Part shown: in pieces, positions 1 to 6,883 of the stretch | How the letters are laid out: each line of letters opens with the position of its first letter | Numbering within the stretch: position 1 is the stretch's first letter | Assembly: GCA_013288145.1 (NCBI GenBank) | Contig: JABDCJ010000013.1 | Location: forward strand, 1 to 44,327 | DNA: 44,327 nt | From: Nitrososphaerota archaeon | Lineage (GTDB): Archaea; Thermoproteota; Nitrososphaeria; Nitrososphaerales; CADDZS01 | Direction of reading: 5' to 3' | Position numbers and translations under genes: made by a program | Notes under the pieces: model-generated | The model's database searches: none | What the model was told of the DNA's origin: nothing | Seen by the model: only the letters and a program-made list of their open reading frames with translations

Positions 1-999
1 AGTGCAGGAGGATTCAGTGCTCCAGTCTAGTTCAGGATTCTGAAAACTTCCTGAAGAATCCAAGTCGGTAACCGTTCCGAGGAGGTCGCTTTTCAAACGT
101 GGCAGAATTGCTTGAGTCTCCGGATCTCCGAGTCGCGCGTTGAATTCGAGTACTATGGGATAATTGCTTTCATCGAACATTAGTCCCACGTACAGAAAGC
201 CACGAAAGCCAGAATATTTGATCGTCGGTTCAGCTACTTTTTTTTTCAATATCAAATATTGTTCCGGGGTTAGTTCAGGTGCTGGCGAAAATGCTCCCAT
301 CCCACCAGTATTGGGACCCCTATCTCCGTCTAGGGCCCTCTTGTGGTCTACAGCTGTGCCGAAATCAAGGGCACCCTTCCCGTCGCTCAGGAACATGTAA
401 GACGCCTCCCTCCCGCGAAGCTTCTCCTCGATGATCAGCTTTTCACCGGATTTTCCAAATGCTTTTTTTTCGAGAATAAGCCGGACCGCTGATTCTGCCT
501 CTTCCGGTGAGGAGCAAACAAAAACCCCTTTTCCGGAAGCAAGCCCGTCCGCTTTCACAACTACTTGCCCCTGTTTTCTGTAAGAGTAATCCACCGCTTC
601 TTCTACGTCGTCAAACACTTCGAAATCAGCGGTTGGAATTCCGTGAGTTTTCATGAACTCCTTCGCGTAGGCCTTGCTGGTCTCCAATTTTGCCTGGTCA
701 GATGTCGGACCGAAAATTGAAAGTCCTTTCGATCGAAACTCATCAACGATTCCAGAGGCGAGAGGAGCCTCTGCACCGACAATAGTAAAGCAATCATTTT
801 TCGTGGCGAAATCACTGAGTTTTTCTATTTCGTTAGATTGTATCTGGACATTATACTCGCGCGTACCACCGTTCCCCGGAGCAACGTAAAGTCTGTTGAT
901 CCGATTACTTTGCAGGCATTTCCATGCAATCGCATGCTCTCTGCCTCCGGAGCCGACGATTAAGACATTAATCTTGTTTCGCGTGCCTAAATCTGACAT
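1..999 (-). CDS. purD: Phosphoribosylamine-glycine ligase (GARS), C-terminus beyond window edge
   Basis: ATP-grasp enzyme joining 5-phosphoribosylamine and glycine in purine synthesis. The frame is open from ATG 999 to base 1 (333 codons); family members are usually about 420-440 residues, so roughly 100 C-terminal residues lie off the window. The N-terminus has the family signature VLIVGSGGREHA, then a PGNGGT-like turn. An ATP-grasp region with VVKADGLASGKGV and the metal-binding stretch EFNARLGDPETQ follow. The ATG comes directly after the purF TGA (1000-1002) with no gap, so the two genes are almost certainly co-transcribed and probably translationally coupled. Identification is by eye but the motifs are diagnostic. 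Confidence 0.95.
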   Translation of the reverse strand, partial: MSDLGTRNKINVLIVGSGGREHAIAWKCLQSNRINRLYVAPGNGGTREYNVQIQSNEIEKLSDFATKNDCFTIVGAEAPLASGIVDEFRSKGLSIFGPTSDQAKLETSKAYAKEFMKTHGIPTADFEVFDDVEEAVDYSYRKQGQVVVKADGLASGKGVFVCSSPEEAESAVRLILEKKAFGKSGEKLIIEEKLRGREASYMFLSDGKGALDFGTAVDHKRALDGDRGPNTGGMGAFSPAPELTPEQYLILKKKVAEPTIKYSGFRGFLYVGLMFDESNYPIVLEFNARLGDPETQAILPRLKSDLLGTVTDLDSSGSFQNPELDWSTESSCT

Positions 1000-2523
1000 T
1001 CAATCGGACCTGCTTTTGCGCGATTTCTTGCTGTTCTTTTCGTAGATCCTCACTCCGTCTTCGGATACTCCCTCAAAAAACTTGGACCTTATTTCGTCCG
1101 CCAATTTTTGCGCGCCGCCGGTCGGGTATTTGCCGGTTACGCAGGCTGTACAGAGAGAATTCTGAGGGATTCCAATGGCATCTACCAGCCCCTCAATAGT
1201 CTGATAGTTGACGGAATCGGCATTCATCCAATTCGATATTTCTTCTGGCGTCATCTTTGCTCCAAGAAGTTCACCATATGTTGACATATCGACTCCGTAG
1301 AGACAAGGATTTGCAATCTTTGGAAAAGTTACAAAGACTTCGATTCTCTTCGCGCCGGCTTTTCTTAGCTTTGCAATGTTGATCCGGGTAGTGTCGCCTC
1401 GAACTATACTATCCTCGACAACTGCTACATTCTTGCCTTCAACTAGACTCGAGACGATGTTCATCTTCTTGTCGATCACGCTTTCGCGGTTGTCTTTTCC
1501 TGAGATGAAGGCTCTTCTTGTCACGTAACGGTTTTTCCTGACGGCTCGCTCCCACGGAATCCCGGTCGCCTCGTGCAAACCGTACGCGGCATCATCTGCG
1601 GTTTCCGGCATGGATAGGATGATGTCGACACCTTCAAGCTTTCCAGCGTTCTGTTTTGCAAGACTTTTGGCGAAAGCTTCTCTGATCTTGTAGACGGGTC
1701 GGTTGGTGCTATTGAGTACTGCGTCGGGTCTGGAAAAATATGCGAATTCAAAAGAACATAGCGCCGGTATCGGTTTTCTTATCTGCGATTTCTTGATTGA
1801 ACCATTCTTTGAAACGAAAACGAGTTCGCCAGGCTCGACAAACTCTCGATCTTCAAACTCGTTGATGTCAAGCGCTGGCGTTTCAGATGCAAAAGCAACT
1901 ACACCGTCTTTTTTTCCAAAACAGTAAGGTCTGATCCCATGAACGTCTCTGAATGCGTAAAGCGCGCCCAAAGAGTCCAAAATCATCACCGAGTACGCAC
2001 CTTCGACTGCGTCCAGAACTTCACCGACAGCCGCTTCATAATCTCCTGAATTTTCATCTAGAGAAAGCAGCAGTTTCTTTGCCAGGACTTCCGTATCTGC
2101 ATCAGTCTTGAACCGGCCGAATTTCTCTCTGAGGGATTTTCTTAGCTGCGATGCATTGACGATGTTTCCGTTGTAGCTCACAGCAATAGATCGGTCCGAG
2201 GATGAAACAACGATCGGCTGTTTTCCTCCTTCCAGATGCTTAATTCCTGAACTGCCCGACGTTGCATAGCGAGCATTAGATATTCCCACGTTTCCTTTCA
2301 GCGCTGAGGCAAGCCGGTCTACCTCTCGCGGGTTTGTCGGAATCAGATCGAGATCTTCGCGCTTTACAAACTTGCCCTTGCGAAGTGTGGTGAATCCGTA
2401 GGATTGCTGGCCGCGGTGGTTGAGTGACAACAGACCCCAGTAAAGGTAAGGAAAAATGTCTGTGCTTGGATCAGTCGAGATAGCCCCAAAAATTCCACAG
2501 GCTTCGGAAATCTCTTCACTCAA
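1000..2523 (-). CDS. purF: Amidophosphoribosyltransferase, iron-sulfur type
   Basis: First committed step of purine synthesis: PRPP plus glutamine gives phosphoribosylamine. The protein has 507 residues. The N-terminal nucleophile hydrolase domain begins EACGIFGAI, with Cys9 as the presumed catalytic cysteine exposed after removal of an 8-residue propeptide. The C-terminal phosphoribosyltransferase domain has the PRPP loop VVEDSIVRGDTTR. A mid-protein Cys (PALCSFEF), a second (NPCLYG) and a CTAC pair near the C-terminus match the four 4Fe-4S ligands of Bacillus-type PurF. The start must be TTG at 2523: the frame is open upstream to 2605 but has no ATG or GTG. The gene directly abuts purD. Confidence 0.95.
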   Translation of the reverse strand: MSEEISEACGIFGAISTDPSTDIFPYLYWGLLSLNHRGQQSYGFTTLRKGKFVKREDLDLIPTNPREVDRLASALKGNVGISNARYATSGSSGIKHLEGGKQPIVVSSSDRSIAVSYNGNIVNASQLRKSLREKFGRFKTDADTEVLAKKLLLSLDENSGDYEAAVGEVLDAVEGAYSVMILDSLGALYAFRDVHGIRPYCFGKKDGVVAFASETPALDINEFEDREFVEPGELVFVSKNGSIKKSQIRKPIPALCSFEFAYFSRPDAVLNSTNRPVYKIREAFAKSLAKQNAGKLEGVDIILSMPETADDAAYGLHEATGIPWERAVRKNRYVTRRAFISGKDNRESVIDKKMNIVSSLVEGKNVAVVEDSIVRGDTTRINIAKLRKAGAKRIEVFVTFPKIANPCLYGVDMSTYGELLGAKMTPEEISNWMNADSVNYQTIEGLVDAIGIPQNSLCTACVTGKYPTGGAQKLADEIRSKFFEGVSEDGVRIYEKNSKKSRKSRSD

Positions 2524-2815
2524 AGAAGAAGACTCGCCCCGATTGAGTTTCTCTTTGAAAACGAAATCGAAAGAGTCATCGCCACAAAATTCGTTGCGTT
2601 CATTTTACGTTTATGAGTTTTTACTCAGATTGAAGATTTTTCAATGACAATTGTGATGGGAATTCTTGATCGCCTTCAAAAAGATTCAGGCAGCTCTTTT
2701 GGCGCACTCTCTTCGTTGGTGCAAGAATTAATTCCAAAACCATACTCCAAAAATGAAAGGTTTTTTACACAAATTCGACGGGCAAAAGAAAAAGAGGTGG
2801 GGTCGTAGCCCAGCT

Positions 2816-2834
2816 TGTCGCTTGCGACCTGGAA
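2816..2834 (+). other. tRNA-Trp intron 1 (D-loop, 19 nt)
   Basis: Central helix CCAG (2810-2813) with CTGG (2829-2832). Bulges are CT^T (2814-2816) and AA^A (2833-2835). The inner helix is GTCG (2817-2820) with CGAC (2825-2828), closed by a CTTG tetraloop. Removal restores a standard D-loop with G18 G19. Cleavage points follow the 2+1 rule for archaeal bulges; they are inferred, not measured. Confidence 0.85.
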
Positions 2835-2855
2835 AGGTAAGGCGACGGGCTCCAG

Positions 2856-2941
2856 TGTCCCCAACAAAAAATCATACCCTATGGGTATTCTGACCGTAAC
2901 AGGATGATGTTACATTGGAGCACTAGACGAAGGGTGGAGAT
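2856..2941 (+). other. tRNA-Trp intron 2 (canonical 37/38, 86 nt)
   Basis: Outer helix is the anticodon stem ACGGG/CCCGT. Central helix is CTCC (2850-2853) with GGAG (2936-2939). Bulges are AG^T (2854-2856) and AT^A (2940-2942). A weak inner helix (GTCC with GGGT) follows. Intron 2 contains the candidate box C/D guide described separately. Confidence 0.92.
2879..2926 (+). ncRNA. Candidate box C/D methylation guide inside tRNA-Trp intron 2
   Basis: First guide 2879-2889 is followed by box D'-like CTGA (2890-2893). It is complementary, with G-T wobbles, to 2939-2949, and the fifth base before CTGA (G2885) pairs with C2943, tRNA position 39. Second guide 2912-2921 is complementary to 2849-2858. 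It precedes a degenerate box D (CTAG, 2923-2926), and the fifth base before it (G2918) pairs with C2852, position 34. ATGATGT (2904-2910) resembles box C'. No clear upstream box C is visible, so the RNP may be half-canonical. Euryarchaeal tRNA-Trp introns are known to guide methylation at these same two positions. Confidence 0.6.
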
Positions 2942-2963
2942 ACCCGTAGATCGTGGGTTCAAG

Positions 2964-3005
2964 AACGCCTCTCTGCTCTTGATGTGAGCAGAGGGATAGT
3001 GAGAA
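2964..3005 (+). other. tRNA-Trp intron 3 (T-loop 59/60, 42 nt)
   Basis: Outer helix is the T-stem GTGGG/CCCAC. Central helix is TTCA (2958-2961) with TGAG (3000-3003), one G-T wobble. Bulges are AG^A and AA^T. The intron body is an 8-bp hairpin, CTCTGCTC (2971-2978) with GAGCAGAG (2986-2993). Excision yields the T-loop TTCAAGT. Confidence 0.88.
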
Positions 3006-3025
3006 TCCCACCGACCCCACCTTTT

Positions 3026-3502
3026 CTATTTCAGAATCTTTCCGTCTGGATCGACCTCGCCGACACGAATTCTCGTGCTAGATATTTTCGATCCGTCATC
3101 TGCCATTTTCATGGGGACAACTTCGACTTTCAAATCATGAAGCCCGAGCTCTCTTCGCTTTTTGTTAGCCGCTTCGACTGCGGGAAAGGTCTCTGCACTA
3201 ACTGCAATCGCGTCAATTTTTTCAGAATAGATTGCCGGTCCAAAGCGATCAACTAGTTTCGATATCTCGTAATTTCTGCCGGGATAGGCCGATTTCAAAT
3301 ATTCTTCCAAGTTTCGCTTCCTTGTTTCAAAATTCTCTTCAATCTTTTTCCCCTCTTTGGCAGCAAATTCGTCGCTCGTCAACCCGATGAAGATAGATTC
3401 ACCTGTATCAAATGCCCGTTTCAACAGTTCCTTGTGTCCGCGATGTATATGGTCAAAAGTGCCGCCCGTGGCAATTCGTTTGTATTTGAAATCGGGCGGC
3501 AT
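3026..3502 (-). CDS. coaD: Phosphopantetheine adenylyltransferase, archaeal/eukaryotic type
   Basis: Transfers AMP from ATP to 4'-phosphopantetheine, forming dephospho-CoA. The 158-residue protein is the normal length for the archaeal family. The nucleotidyltransferase signature GGTFDHIHRGH is at residues 13-23 and the second nucleotide-binding motif ISSTRIR is near residue 140. The ATG at 3502 is well placed, ten residues before the first strand of the Rossmann-like fold. The stop lies only 7 bp from the convergent tRNA-Trp. It is divergent from the methionine aminopeptidase gene across about 120 bp, where promoters for both must lie. Confidence 0.93.
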   Translation of the reverse strand: MPPDFKYKRIATGGTFDHIHRGHKELLKRAFDTGESIFIGLTSDEFAAKEGKKIEENFETRKRNLEEYLKSAYPGRNYEISKLVDRFGPAIYSEKIDAIAVSAETFPAVEAANKKRRELGLHDLKVEVVPMKMADDGSKISSTRIRVGEVDPDGKILK

Positions 3503-3621
3503 CTTCTACTGAAAGCACGATCGGTTCCGTAAAAAAAGCTAGTGAGGCTCGGAAGGAAATGGGTTAAATGTAATCGACGACCAAAGCTCGAAACGCAACA
3601 TCAAAACGGGGTTTTGCAAGT

Positions 3622-4521
3622 TTGTCCAGCTTAAGCGTCACAGATTATTACGTGAAGGCGGGTTCCGTCTGCCGTCAGGTCAAAAAAGAAATCGAAGCCC
3701 GCGACTGGCAGGGCAAGAGCTATGTCGAGCTTTGCGATTTTGTCGAGTCGAGCATCAAGAGCCTCGGCGCAACGCCCGCTTTCCCTTGCAATATTTGCGC
3801 GAATGAATCTGCTGCTCACTATACAGCAGAAATTGATGATCAGAAAACCGTTCCTCATAATTCGCTTTTGAAAGTGGACCTCGGCGCTCACATCGACGGC
3901 TGCATAGCTGACACTGCAGTTACGTTATGCTACAATGACGAGCTTTTGGATATGGCAGAAGCGACCAAATCCGCCCTGAACGAAGCTCTCAAAGTTATCA
4001 AAGACGGCGCGAGGACCAGCGATGTAGGGCGTGTTGTAGAATCTTACGCTTCTCGCCGTGGCTACTTACCTATTTCGAATCTCTCCGGCCACCTTCTGGA
4101 AAAGTACACTATACACGCCGGGGCTTCAGTACCCAACGTCTGGTCGCCGTCTTTTGCCACTTTCAAGCAGGGAAAATTTTACGCGGTCGAGCCGTTTTTC
4201 ACTACTTCGGATGGCAGCGGGATCGTCGTCGAAGGAAGCTCGGAAAACATCTTCGCGCTTGTAGCAAGAAAAAATACAAAGGATCAAGAGCTCAACAAAT
4301 TTCTCGAAGTCGTCTGGAACGACAGAAAGAATCTTCCTTTCGCAGCCAGGTGGTACGAGTCACAGTTCCCGAAAAAGAAACTGCTCGACATCATTGCGCG
4401 ATTAGTGAAAATGAAATTGATACACGGGTACGCAGAGCTTGTGGAAGCAAAGGCTCAGCCAGTTGCTCAAGCCGAGCACACTGTTGCCGTGAACCCTAAC
4501 GGGTTTTCGATTCTTACTTGA
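3622..4521 (+). CDS. map: Type II methionine aminopeptidase
   Basis: Removes initiator methionine from nascent proteins. The 299-residue length is typical of the archaeal type II enzyme. All five metal ligands are visible: Asp86 and Asp97 (KVDLGAHIDGCIADTAV), His157 (SGHLLEKY), Glu190 (YAVEPF) and Glu285 (AEHTVAV). His66 and His165 (IHAG) match substrate-pocket histidines of the family. TTG at 3622 is the only reasonable start, because the next in-frame Met is past residue 110, after the first metal ligands. The 3' end overlaps the convergent zinc-ribbon gene by 8 bp. Confidence 0.95.
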   Translation: MSSLSVTDYYVKAGSVCRQVKKEIEARDWQGKSYVELCDFVESSIKSLGATPAFPCNICANESAAHYTAEIDDQKTVPHNSLLKVDLGAHIDGCIADTAVTLCYNDELLDMAEATKSALNEALKVIKDGARTSDVGRVVESYASRRGYLPISNLSGHLLEKYTIHAGASVPNVWSPSFATFKQGKFYAVEPFFTTSDGSGIVVEGSSENIFALVARKNTKDQELNKFLEVVWNDRKNLPFAARWYESQFPKKKLLDIIARLVKMKLIHGYAELVEAKAQPVAQAEHTVAVNPNGFSILT

Positions 4522-4720
4522 CGGGTTGAACTAGTTCGCAGTAGATCATGCTGATGACGGTCTTCGCGTGACATTTGGGGCACTCTCCGCCATCCTTGTA
4601 CACATAATCGCCTAATTTGAAAGCGCGTTTTGTTTTCGTTCCGCAGCTAGGACACTCTTCAACCGTGAACACCGGCATCTTTGGCCGCTTTTCGCCGATT
4701 GATGGAAACATTTGTGCCAT
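4514..4720 (-). CDS. Small zinc-ribbon protein
   Basis: A 68-residue protein with two CPxC knuckles, Cys23/Cys26 and Cys47/Cys50, separated by a basic TKRAFKLGDYVY segment. That spacing fits a single zinc ribbon. The function is not recognised; it could bind nucleic acid or a protein partner. It lies 14 bp downstream of the DUF1512-like membrane protein gene on the same strand and is probably the second gene of that operon. Its 3' end overlaps the end of map by 8 bp. Confidence 0.8.
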   Translation of the reverse strand: MAQMFPSIGEKRPKMPVFTVEECPSCGTKTKRAFKLGDYVYKDGGECPKCHAKTVISMIYCELVQPVK

Positions 4721-4734
4721 TTTTGATTCTACCT

Positions 4735-5844
4735 CTACTGGGCTACTCCGAGCGTGTTTCCGACTCCGATAATCAGTATCGTGTCGCCCTCTTTCGTTTT
4801 CTCTTCAATTATCCTCTGGACAACGGCAACAACCTTGTCAGAAGATTCTGCGATCTCTTTCTTCATCACTGAGATCGCGTCTATCAGCGACTGCTTTACG
4901 ACTACGGCATACATCGGGATGTCCTTTCCCACGGCCGCTTTCTCGATCCTGAACTTTTCCACGCCAATACCGCCAATTGCCGCACCGATTCCTTCCGCAA
5001 TCTCGCCGGTGGTTTCGCCTTCAAGCTTGAGAGCGGCATCGACCATAATCAGCGAATCTACCTTTGAATTCGGGTCAGAGAGGAGCTTTTCTACGCCGAC
5101 ATGCGGTCGTCCGACTGTTCCCATCGGTCCTTCAGCTTTCATTACAAGCAGAGTCCTTCCCTTGAATTCGGTCTGAGCGTAGACTGTCTCGCGCTCGATT
5201 GTTACCTTTTCCTTTCCATACATGAACTTGCCAGCCACCATCGGTCCAAGACCATCGCCAATGGGTTCTGCTTCCTTGAAAGCATCAATTGCGCTAACTA
5301 GAGCGTCCGCTTCCTGTATGATCATGGGCATTATCATCTGTAGCTGAACTAGAATGAAGTAGCTCTTCGTCTTCTGTCCCTGGATGTAAAAGTGCCGTAC
5401 TATCTTGAATATCTGGTTCAAGCTAGTTGCGACTTCGAGAATGTTCTGCGCAACGCTAACCTGCACCGGATCAGCCAGAGGAGCCATTCTCCTTATTTCG
5501 TCGCGCATCCTGTCGTCCTGTAACCTGACGACGTGCTCTATCTTTCCAACGATGCCGTTCGGGTCCATGTCGACCGGCATGATTGTAAAGTATTCAAGGG
5601 TCTGGTCGAGTCTCTGCTGAATCTCTTTAGGAGCTTTGCAGCTAACGACGAGGTAATCGAGAGCTTCCTTCTTGCTCTTGTCCCTGAGAACACTAAGCTT
5701 CTCAACGTTCGTCTTTACCTCCCGCAAAACAGTAAAGACCTGCATCCTCGGTCCCCAGAACAAGAAGAGAAAAGTGGAACCAACAAAAAGAATGACGTAG
5801 ACAAGCGTCGAAATAAGACTGGAACTTCCAGTAAGAAATGACAT
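4735..5844 (-). CDS. DUF1512-like archaeal membrane protein
   Basis: A 369-residue protein with one N-terminal membrane segment (about residues 10-30) and a large soluble domain. The soluble part is rich in amphipathic helices in its first half. Its second half is glycine-rich with alternating beta segments (GEIAEGIGAAIGGIGVEKF) and a hydrophobic terminal ILIIGVGNTLGVA. The pattern and length resemble the archaeal DUF1512 family, which has no established function; the assignment is from memory of the family. It is co-directional with the zinc-ribbon gene 14 bp downstream. About 1 kb of non-coding DNA lies upstream. Confidence 0.75.
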   Translation of the reverse strand: MSFLTGSSSLISTLVYVILFVGSTFLFLFWGPRMQVFTVLREVKTNVEKLSVLRDKSKKEALDYLVVSCKAPKEIQQRLDQTLEYFTIMPVDMDPNGIVGKIEHVVRLQDDRMRDEIRRMAPLADPVQVSVAQNILEVATSLNQIFKIVRHFYIQGQKTKSYFILVQLQMIMPMIIQEADALVSAIDAFKEAEPIGDGLGPMVAGKFMYGKEKVTIERETVYAQTEFKGRTLLVMKAEGPMGTVGRPHVGVEKLLSDPNSKVDSLIMVDAALKLEGETTGEIAEGIGAAIGGIGVEKFRIEKAAVGKDIPMYAVVVKQSLIDAISVMKKEIAESSDKVVAVVQRIIEEKTKEGDTILIIGVGNTLGVAQ

Positions 5845-6457
5845 TTTGTAATGGAAAACTTCCGAATAGATAGATTAATCGATTTTTGCATATAGACTTT
5901 GTGCACTAACTAGCCAAATCTTAGTGAGAGTCTCAAAGCTCTCAGCTAGAATATGATTGATCTGTCAGTGAGATAAGAGTCAAATTCTTTGATCGCAATC
6001 CGGTGAATTGCACGAAGCAATCCTTGACAAAGAGACCCGACCTGATCGCCCGAAATTTCAGCGTGAGAAATAGGGCGCTCTTGATTTCCTATCTTGTTTT
6101 GAGAATTGTGAAAGAATCTTTCGGTACTCTCAGCTCAGGATCATCAAAATTCCTATGAGAATCAAAATAACGAACCCCGCTATTGCGAGCCCTCGATTGA
6201 CAGTCTTCGATCTGGACATTTGACTCCAGCTCGTGCAATCTACTATTCAATCTTAAAATGAACGATTATTCACTTTGAGGTAAGGCCGACTTGACTGAGA
6301 TCAATTCGATTGAGATTTACCGGTCCCTTTGTTATCCCTTCGAAATGGATTGCGAAATTATGTCGAAACAGAGCTCGTTTCAAGCTCTGCTGTACCTGAA
6401 ATGGCACCCCTGCGCGATCGCGCCGAAAACAGCGTAATAAATCAATGCAAGAAATAA
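5845..6457. other. Non-coding stretch, mostly featureless
   Basis: AT-rich leader of the DUF1512-like gene, followed by sequence without a convincing long ORF. It holds only the 29-codon membrane-peptide candidate at 6130-6219 and a 12-bp perfect palindrome (GCGCGATCGCGC, 6412-6423). Confidence 0.6.
6130..6219 (-). CDS. Candidate 29-residue single-pass membrane peptide
   Basis: ATG at 6219 has a GGAG Shine-Dalgarno five bases upstream. It encodes a short basic N-terminus (MSRSKTVNR), then an uninterrupted hydrophobic stretch (LAIAGFVILILIGILMIL), and stops at 6130-6132. The positive-inside start, one membrane helix and good ribosome-binding site make a real micro-protein plausible. Length alone gives no statistical support, and the function is unknown. 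Confidence 0.4.
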   Translation of the reverse strand: MSRSKTVNRGLAIAGFVILILIGILMILS

Positions 6458-6485
6458 GTATTATACAAGCTAGCTTGTATAATAC
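6458..6485. repeat. Perfect 28-bp palindrome
   Basis: Two exact 14-nt arms (GTATTATACAAGCT and its complement) with no spacer, centred on the AGCT/GCTAGC core. It lies in the long intergenic region about 50 bp before the first 72-bp direct repeat. It could be a dimeric protein site, a cruciform or a remnant of a mobile end. Confidence 0.95.
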
Positions 6486-6508
6486 AAATAGTTCAATTGA
6501 GGGCTCTC

Positions 6509-6580
6509 AACAGAACCATCAAATTACGTTTTCACGCACGCGCGTGGAGCTGCGCTAGGGGGGTCGGTTTTAAGGCAACT
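6509..6580. repeat. 72-bp imperfect direct repeat, copy 1
   Basis: Begins AACAG and shares CCATCAAATTAC, an alternating CGCGCG core, a GGGG block and a terminal AAGGCA with copy 2 at 6646-6717. The copies are offset by 137 bp. The alternating purine-pyrimidine core and the G block are unusual for this AT-rich context. Confidence 0.75.
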
Positions 6581-6645
6581 ATAAAATCATCATGATATCC
6601 AAATTGGATTTACGCCATTCCGGCGGAGCTAGCTAGCTGGATTCT

Positions 6646-6717
6646 AACAGATCCATCAAATTACAATTGTACGCGCGCGCTCTGGGGCTGAGCAAAGGGG
6701 CCGATCGGAAAGGCACT
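6646..6717. repeat. 72-bp imperfect direct repeat, copy 2
   Basis: Same order of blocks as copy 1: AACAGATCCATCAAATTAC, then ACGCGCGCGC, a GCTG segment, GGGG and AAAGGCACT. It is preceded by AGCTAGCTAGC, which echoes the centre of the 28-bp palindrome. Confidence 0.75.
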
Positions 6718-6883
6718 TTGCCCATTCTCTTTCGGTCATTAGAACGTAGATCTATGAGATCGCTTAAATGGCGCTCGGTGGCAGCGTGTATCTGCATCCG
6801 CTATATAGTACTGCCAAAATTCGAAAATCCTGCTAACGATTAACAATTCGGATGAGATACTCTCAAGTTCGCTCAGATGGCAC

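Larger units (their letters stand above)
2799..3019 (+). tRNA. tRNA-Trp(CCA) with three introns
   Basis: Exons assemble into a complete 74-nt cloverleaf. Acceptor GGGGTCG pairs with CGACCCC (3012-3018), discriminator A3019. The D-arm is GCC/GGC with an AGCTAGGTAA-type loop. Anticodon stem ACGGG/CCCGT holds loop CTCCAGA (anticodon CCA). The variable loop is AGATC, and T-arm GTGGG/CCCAC holds loop TTCAAGT. Introns lie at 2816-2834 (D-loop), 2856-2941 (37/38) and 2964-3005 (59/60). Each is bounded by a 4-bp central helix and two 3-nt bulges, the archaeal splicing-endonuclease substrate. The CCA end is not encoded (CC then T). The 3' end lies 7 bp from the convergent coaD stop. TrpS is encoded 9 kb away. 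Confidence 0.93.

Noticed and set aside
2676..2867. Minus-strand open frame of 63 codons over the tRNA-Trp 5' half
   Set aside because: It lies over the tRNA exons and introns, whose cloverleaf and splice structures explain the sequence.
2984..3256. Plus-strand open frame of 90 codons over tRNA-Trp intron 3 and the coaD 3' end
   Set aside because: Antisense to coaD and overlapping the tRNA; no protein-like features.
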